Source: Quadrisphaera sp. (GTDB taxonomy: Bacteria > Actinomycetota > Actinomycetes > Actinomycetales > Quadrisphaeraceae). From it: a DNA stretch of 9,922 nt. The translations under genes were made by a program, and so were the position numbers. Location of the stretch: the NCBI GenBank assembly GCA_029258695.1, contig JARIBR010000278.1, positions 1-9,922 on the forward strand, written 5' to 3'. Shown in pieces: positions 7,297 through 9,922 of this stretch. The first letter of the stretch is position 1. Each line of letters starts with the position of its first letter. Below the pieces are notes generated by a model that saw only the letters and a program-made list of their open reading frames with translations, did not search any database and was not told where the DNA came from.

Positions 7297-9297
7297 ATGA
7301 CCGCCCCCCGCCGACGCCGGGCGGCCTCCCGGCGGCTCGGCGCAGCGGTGGCCTTGGCCGTCCTCGCCCCTCTCGGCACCGCGGCTGTCGCGCTCGCCCC
7401 CCCGGCCGACGCGGCGGCGTCGGCGCCCACGGTGAACGTCACGGGGCACGGCTGGGGCCACGGCCGCGGCATGGGCCAGTGGGGAGCCCTGGGGTACGCC
7501 ACGAACCAGGGCTGGAGCCACGACCGCATCCTCGACCACTTCTACGGGGGCACGCGGGCCGGCGCGGTGCCCAACTCCGAGGTCAGCGTCCGCCTCACCG
7601 CGCTGGACGGGGCGAACCGGGTCGTCATCACCTCGGGAGCGGACTTCGTCGTCGACTCCGCGCGCATCTCCGGCGGCGACGCCGCCGTGCTCACCCGCTC
7701 CGGTGACCGCTGGTCCCTCACGGGGCGCCGCGGGGGGTGCGAGGGCACCGACGTGAGCGCCACCGTCGACGTCGGGCGCATCCCCACCGTCGCGCCCACT
7801 GCGGCGCCGGCCGGGGACCGCTCCAAGATGCTGACCGTCTGCGGGGTGAACCGTCCCTACCGGGGCGCTCTGCGCCCCACCGTCGACCCCGACGGGGCCT
7901 CGCACCTCGTCAACCTCGTGCGCGTGGAGGACTACCTCCGCGGCGTGGTGCCCCGTGAGTCCCCGCCCTCGTGGGCCGACGCCGGTGGCGGGCGCGGAGC
8001 GGCGGCGCTGCGCGCGCAGGCCGTCGCGGCCCGCTCCTACGGGCTCTCCGAGCGCCGCACGACGTGGGCGACGACGTGCGACACCACCAGCTGCCAGGTC
8101 TACGGCGGCGCGGCCAGCGAGGACCCGCGCACCGACGCCGCGATCGCCGCGACCACCGGTCAGGTCCGCACGACCTCCACCGGCGCCGTCGTGCGCACCG
8201 AGTTCTCCGCCTCCACGGGCGGCTGGAGCGCCGGGGGCCAGTTCCCCGCGGTGCCGGACGAGGGCGACGTGGTCGCCCCGCGCCACGACTGGACCCTCGC
8301 GGTGCCCACCTCGAGGATCTCGGCGGCGTTCCCAGCGATCGGGGAGTACCGGTCCCTGACGGTGCTGGCCCGCAACGGCCTCGGCGCCGACGGCGGACGC
8401 GTCACCCGCGTGCGCGTGGACGGCACCCGCGGGCAGGTCACCACCACCGGGGCCGGTGTGCGCGCCGCGCTGGGCCTGTGGTCGGACTGGTTCACGATCA
8501 CCGGCACGAGCGGTCCGTCCGGCCCTGCTCCGTCCATGCCGCCCGCTCCGTCCACCCCTCCGGGCTCCTCCACGCCCCCTGCCGCACCCGCTGCGCCGAG
8601 GACGCAGTGGATGCTGCGCACCACACCGACGGCGGGCGCGCCCGAGCTCCTCGCCCGCTACGGCGACGACGCCTCCACCAAGCTCGCGTGCGACGCCGAT
8701 GGTGACGGCCGAGACGGCCTGACCGTCTACCGCGGCAACACCTGGTACGTCCGCAACGCCGCCACGCCCGGGACGGCGGACACCACCTTCTCCTTCGGCG
8801 CCCCCGGCTGGACCCCCGTGTGCGGGGACTGGGACGGCGACGGGAAGGACGGCATCGGTGCCTACGACCCGTCCACGGGCACCTGGTGGTTGCGCAGCAC
8901 CGCGACGCCGGGGCCGGCCGAGGTGCGCTTCCAGTACGGCTGGTCGGCCGCGGCGCCCGTGGTCGGTGACTGGGACCGCGACGGCAGCGACGACGTGGGG
9001 GTGTACGACCGCACCGCGGGGACCTGGCTGCTCCGCCTCTCACCGAGCGGCGGCCGCCCGGAGCTGCGCGTGCAGTACGGCTACCCGGGCGCCACGCCGG
9101 TCGCCGGGGACTGGGACGGCGACGGGCGCACCACCCTCGGGGTCTACGACGCCGGGCGCTGGCTGCTGCGCGACTCGCTCCTGCCCGGTGCGCCCGATCG
9201 GGTGATCGGCTACGGCGGTCCCGGCTTCGTGCCGATACCGGGGACGTGGGGCGCCGACGCGATCACCGGCGTCGGCGTGGGTGCACCGCGCCCGTGA
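7297..9297 (+). CDS. Secreted SpoIID/LytB-domain protein with C-terminal DxDxDG repeats
   Basis: Exported protein of 666 aa. A clear signal peptide (Arg-rich start, hydrophobic core about 14-34, cleavage near PADAAA at 36-41) supports the ATG at 7297; no good ribosome site precedes it. The SpoIID-like domain spans about 45-403: GHGWGHGRGMGQWGA (50-64), RVEDYLRGVVPRESP (209-223), whose Glu221 aligns with the catalytic Glu of SpoIID lytic transglycosylases, ALRAQAVAARSYGL (237-250), CDTTSC (261-266) and FSASTGGW (303-310). A Pro/Ser linker (404-434) leads to four or five repeats of about 45 aa (435-666), with the pattern TWxLR...YG...PVxGDWDGDG..GVYD; the Asp-rich loops start near 466, 511, 558 and 605 and look calcium-binding, like FG-GAP/VCBS repeats. 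The last copy lacks the DxDxDG loop. It probably acts on denuded peptidoglycan or helps an amidase. Experimental roles for actinomycete members are not known to me. Confidence 0.88.
   Translation: MTAPRRRRAASRRLGAAVALAVLAPLGTAAVALAPPADAAASAPTVNVTGHGWGHGRGMGQWGALGYATNQGWSHDRILDHFYGGTRAGAVPNSEVSVRLTALDGANRVVITSGADFVVDSARISGGDAAVLTRSGDRWSLTGRRGGCEGTDVSATVDVGRIPTVAPTAAPAGDRSKMLTVCGVNRPYRGALRPTVDPDGASHLVNLVRVEDYLRGVVPRESPPSWADAGGGRGAAALRAQAVAARSYGLSERRTTWATTCDTTSCQVYGGAASEDPRTDAAIAATTGQVRTTSTGAVVRTEFSASTGGWSAGGQFPAVPDEGDVVAPRHDWTLAVPTSRISAAFPAIGEYRSLTVLARNGLGADGGRVTRVRVDGTRGQVTTTGAGVRAALGLWSDWFTITGTSGPSGPAPSMPPAPSTPPGSSTPPAAPAAPRTQWMLRTTPTAGAPELLARYGDDASTKLACDADGDGRDGLTVYRGNTWYVRNAATPGTADTTFSFGAPGWTPVCGDWDGDGKDGIGAYDPSTGTWWLRSTATPGPAEVRFQYGWSAAAPVVGDWDRDGSDDVGVYDRTAGTWLLRLSPSGGRPELRVQYGYPGATPVAGDWDGDGRTTLGVYDAGRWLLRDSLLPGAPDRVIGYGGPGFVPIPGTWGADAITGVGVGAPRP
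8691..9294 (+). repeat. Degenerate protein repeat block (FG-GAP/VCBS-like)
   Basis: Residues 466-666 of the secreted SpoIID protein consist of degenerate units of about 45 aa. Aspartate loops occur at DADGDGRDG (466-474), DWDGDGKDG (511-519), DWDRDGSDD (558-566) and DWDGDGRTT (605-613). Each is followed by a GVYD-like strand and a TWxLR-like strand. This spacing suggests propeller-like blades with one metal site per unit. The DNA copies have diverged, so this is an old protein repeat rather than a recent tandem duplication. Confidence 0.8.
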
Positions 9298-9315
9298 CCA
9301 CCCTTTTGACGAGGC

Positions 9316-9334
9316 CACTCACAGACTCTGAGTG
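9316..9334. repeat. Palindrome CACTCA-N7-TGAGTG
   Basis: Perfect 6-bp arms at 9316-9321 and 9329-9334 with a 7-base centre, 18 bases after the upstream stop codon. It overlaps the tentative -10 of the downstream secreted-protein gene and follows a TTGACG box. It suits a dimeric regulator site; a weak transcript-end hairpin for the upstream gene is the alternative. Confidence 0.6.
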
Positions 9335-9357
9335 ACGAATCATCACGAAAACCCGAC

Positions 9358-9380
9358 ATCAGGACCACCGCGTCCCTGAT
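9358..9380. repeat. Inverted repeat ATCAGG-N11-CCTGAT
   Basis: Six-base complementary arms at 9358-9363 and 9375-9380, which can be extended by a few pairs if a base is bulged (GGAC with GTCC). It sits in the presumed 5' leader of the next gene, about 50 nt before its start codon. Confidence 0.5.
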
Positions 9381-9428
9381 CATGACGACCTCGCACCCCC
9401 GCGGTGCCGACCTGCCGAGGAGAACCAC

Positions 9429-9922
9429 GTGCTGGCACGAACCCGCCACCGCTCCGCCCGAGCGAGAACCACCCCGTCCGACGCCCGCCCCCGGCGCTCC
9501 CCGCCCGGCACGGGCCGTGGGGCCGCCCGGTCGGTGACGACCAGGGCGCTCGTCGTCGCCCTGCTCGCCGCGGGCGCCGTGGTCGCACCGGTCACCGCGC
9601 TGCCGTCGGCGACCGCCGCCCCGGTGCCGGTCGAGCCGGAGGCCCAGGTGCTCGCCGTCCCCGACCTCGGCGTGCAGGAGGATCTGGACCCGGCGGCGAC
9701 CCCGCCGTCCGGCGCGGTGAGAGACCAGGACGGCGAGAGCCTGGCGCTCGCCGGCGACGCCCCCGCGGTCGCCGCCCCTGAGGTGACGGTGGCCCCCGGC
9801 GCCCCTGCCGAGCCCGAGACCGTCGAGCCCGAGCCCGCCGAGACAGGCACCGCCGAGCCAGGCACCAATGGGCCAGGCACCAATGGGCCAGGCACCGATG
9901 AGGCCGACAGCACCGACAGCAC
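9429..9922 (+). CDS. Secreted protein of unknown function, N-terminal part only
   Basis: The GTG at 9429 has a strong ribosome site (GAGGAG, about 5 nt upstream) and opens a frame of 164 codons that runs off the right edge. The product has a long Arg-rich start (1-41), a hydrophobic core (about 41-58, ALVVALLAAGAVVAPVTA) and a probable cleavage site near SATAA (60-64), so it is exported. After that comes low-complexity sequence rich in Ala, Pro, Glu and Val, ending in five-residue units of PGTNG type. An internal GTG at 9534 would give a shorter signal peptide but has no good ribosome site. No catalytic domain is visible. Secreted amidases of the peptidoglycan-recognition family in actinomycetes often begin with this kind of Ala/Pro/Val/Glu-rich prologue, and the SpoIID neighbour would suit that; this is inference only. 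Confidence 0.8.
   Translation, partial: MLARTRHRSARARTTPSDARPRRSPPGTGRGAARSVTTRALVVALLAAGAVVAPVTALPSATAAPVPVEPEAQVLAVPDLGVQEDLDPAATPPSGAVRDQDGESLALAGDAPAVAAPEVTVAPGAPAEPETVEPEPAETGTAEPGTNGPGTNGPGTDEADSTDS
9846..9905 (+). repeat. 15-bp tandem repeat, 4 copies, near right edge
   Basis: Four 15-bp units begin at 9846, 9861, 9876 and 9891. The middle two are identical (GGCACCAATGGGCCA); the outer two diverge. In the secreted-protein frame they encode GTAEP, GTNGP, GTNGP and GTDEA. The AAT codons stand out against the GC-rich codon use around them. This is likely a flexible spacer between signal peptide and the off-window domain. Confidence 0.85.

Larger units (their letters stand above)
9298..9428 (+). 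promoter_or_regulatory. AT-rich promoter/leader region with two inverted repeats
   Basis: The first 80 or so bases after the SpoIID-protein stop are far less GC-rich than the rest of the window. TTGACG at 9306-9311 is a good -35 match; the best partner at 16-bp spacing is CTGAGT (9328-9333), a weak -10. A perfect 6-bp inverted repeat, CACTCA-N7-TGAGTG (9316-9334), fills the space between and over them, as an operator would. A second one, ATCAGG-N11-CCTGAT (9358-9380), lies downstream and could fold in the RNA leader. The ribosome site GAGGAG (9418-9423) comes just before the GTG at 9429. No U-run follows either hairpin, so neither looks like a classical terminator. Confidence 0.5.

Noticed and set aside
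7123..8286. Open minus-strand frame of 387 codons over the SpoIID gene.
   Set aside because: Gly/Arg/Ala/His-rich shadow of the SpoIID frame without any recognisable domain.
9316..9334. Intrinsic terminator for the SpoIID gene.
   Set aside because: The 6-bp stem is short and no U-run follows it; the TTTT lies before the stem, not after it.
9380..9922. Open minus-strand frame at the right edge (Ser/Ala/Gly/Thr-rich, 180 codons).
   Set aside because: It is antisense to a plus-strand frame that has a strong ribosome site and a signal peptide; the Ser/Ala/Gly composition simply mirrors the GC-rich Ala/Pro codons on the other strand.

Overview
The window is very GC-rich DNA with GTG/TTG starts, tightly overlapping genes and actinomycete cell-envelope gene families, so it is almost certainly a chromosomal piece of an actinomycete. 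An Emb-type arabinosyltransferase together with the two genes that make its decaprenyl-phosphate sugar donor implies an arabinose-containing cell-wall glycan. Secreted proteins with SpoIID and Asp-rich DxDxDG repeats fit non-mycolic actinomycetes; a Kineosporiales-type genus such as Kineococcus would suit, but that is only a guess.

Layout. (1) 1-2604, minus strand: an Emb-family arabinosyltransferase whose C-terminus lies beyond the left edge. (2) 2605-2815: divergent promoter region. (3) 2816-5424, plus strand: a two-gene operon of a 12-helix MOP/Wzx-like polysaccharide flippase and a GT4 glycosyltransferase, joined by an ATGA overlap. (4) 5421-7018, minus strand: a PAP2 phosphatase followed by a UbiA-family decaprenyl-phosphate phosphoribosyltransferase, joined by a GTGA overlap. 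This operon converges on the previous one and shares the stop tetranucleotide CTAG. (5) 7019-7296: divergent intergenic region with an exact 24-bp tandem duplication. (6) 7297-9297, plus strand: a secreted SpoIID/LytB-domain protein with a C-terminal domain of DxDxDG repeats. (7) 9298-9428: an unusually AT-rich leader with two inverted repeats. (8) 9429-9922, plus strand: the N-terminal part of another secreted protein, cut by the right edge.

How the genes fit together. UbiA and PAP2 would form decaprenylphosphoryl-phosphoribose and remove its phosphate. After epimerisation by DprE1/DprE2, which are not in the window, this gives decaprenylphosphoryl-arabinose, the donor for the Emb protein at the left. 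The flippase and GT4 enzyme between them probably build and export a lipid-linked glycan, possibly one connected to the same wall polymer. The two right-hand genes encode exported proteins; the first carries a peptidoglycan-active domain, so the whole window reads as an envelope-biogenesis neighbourhood. I saw no RNA genes, insertion sequences, CRISPR arrays or defence systems. The most unusual items are the permuted SpoIID architecture, the AT-rich palindromic leader at 9298-9428 and the in-frame minisatellites.
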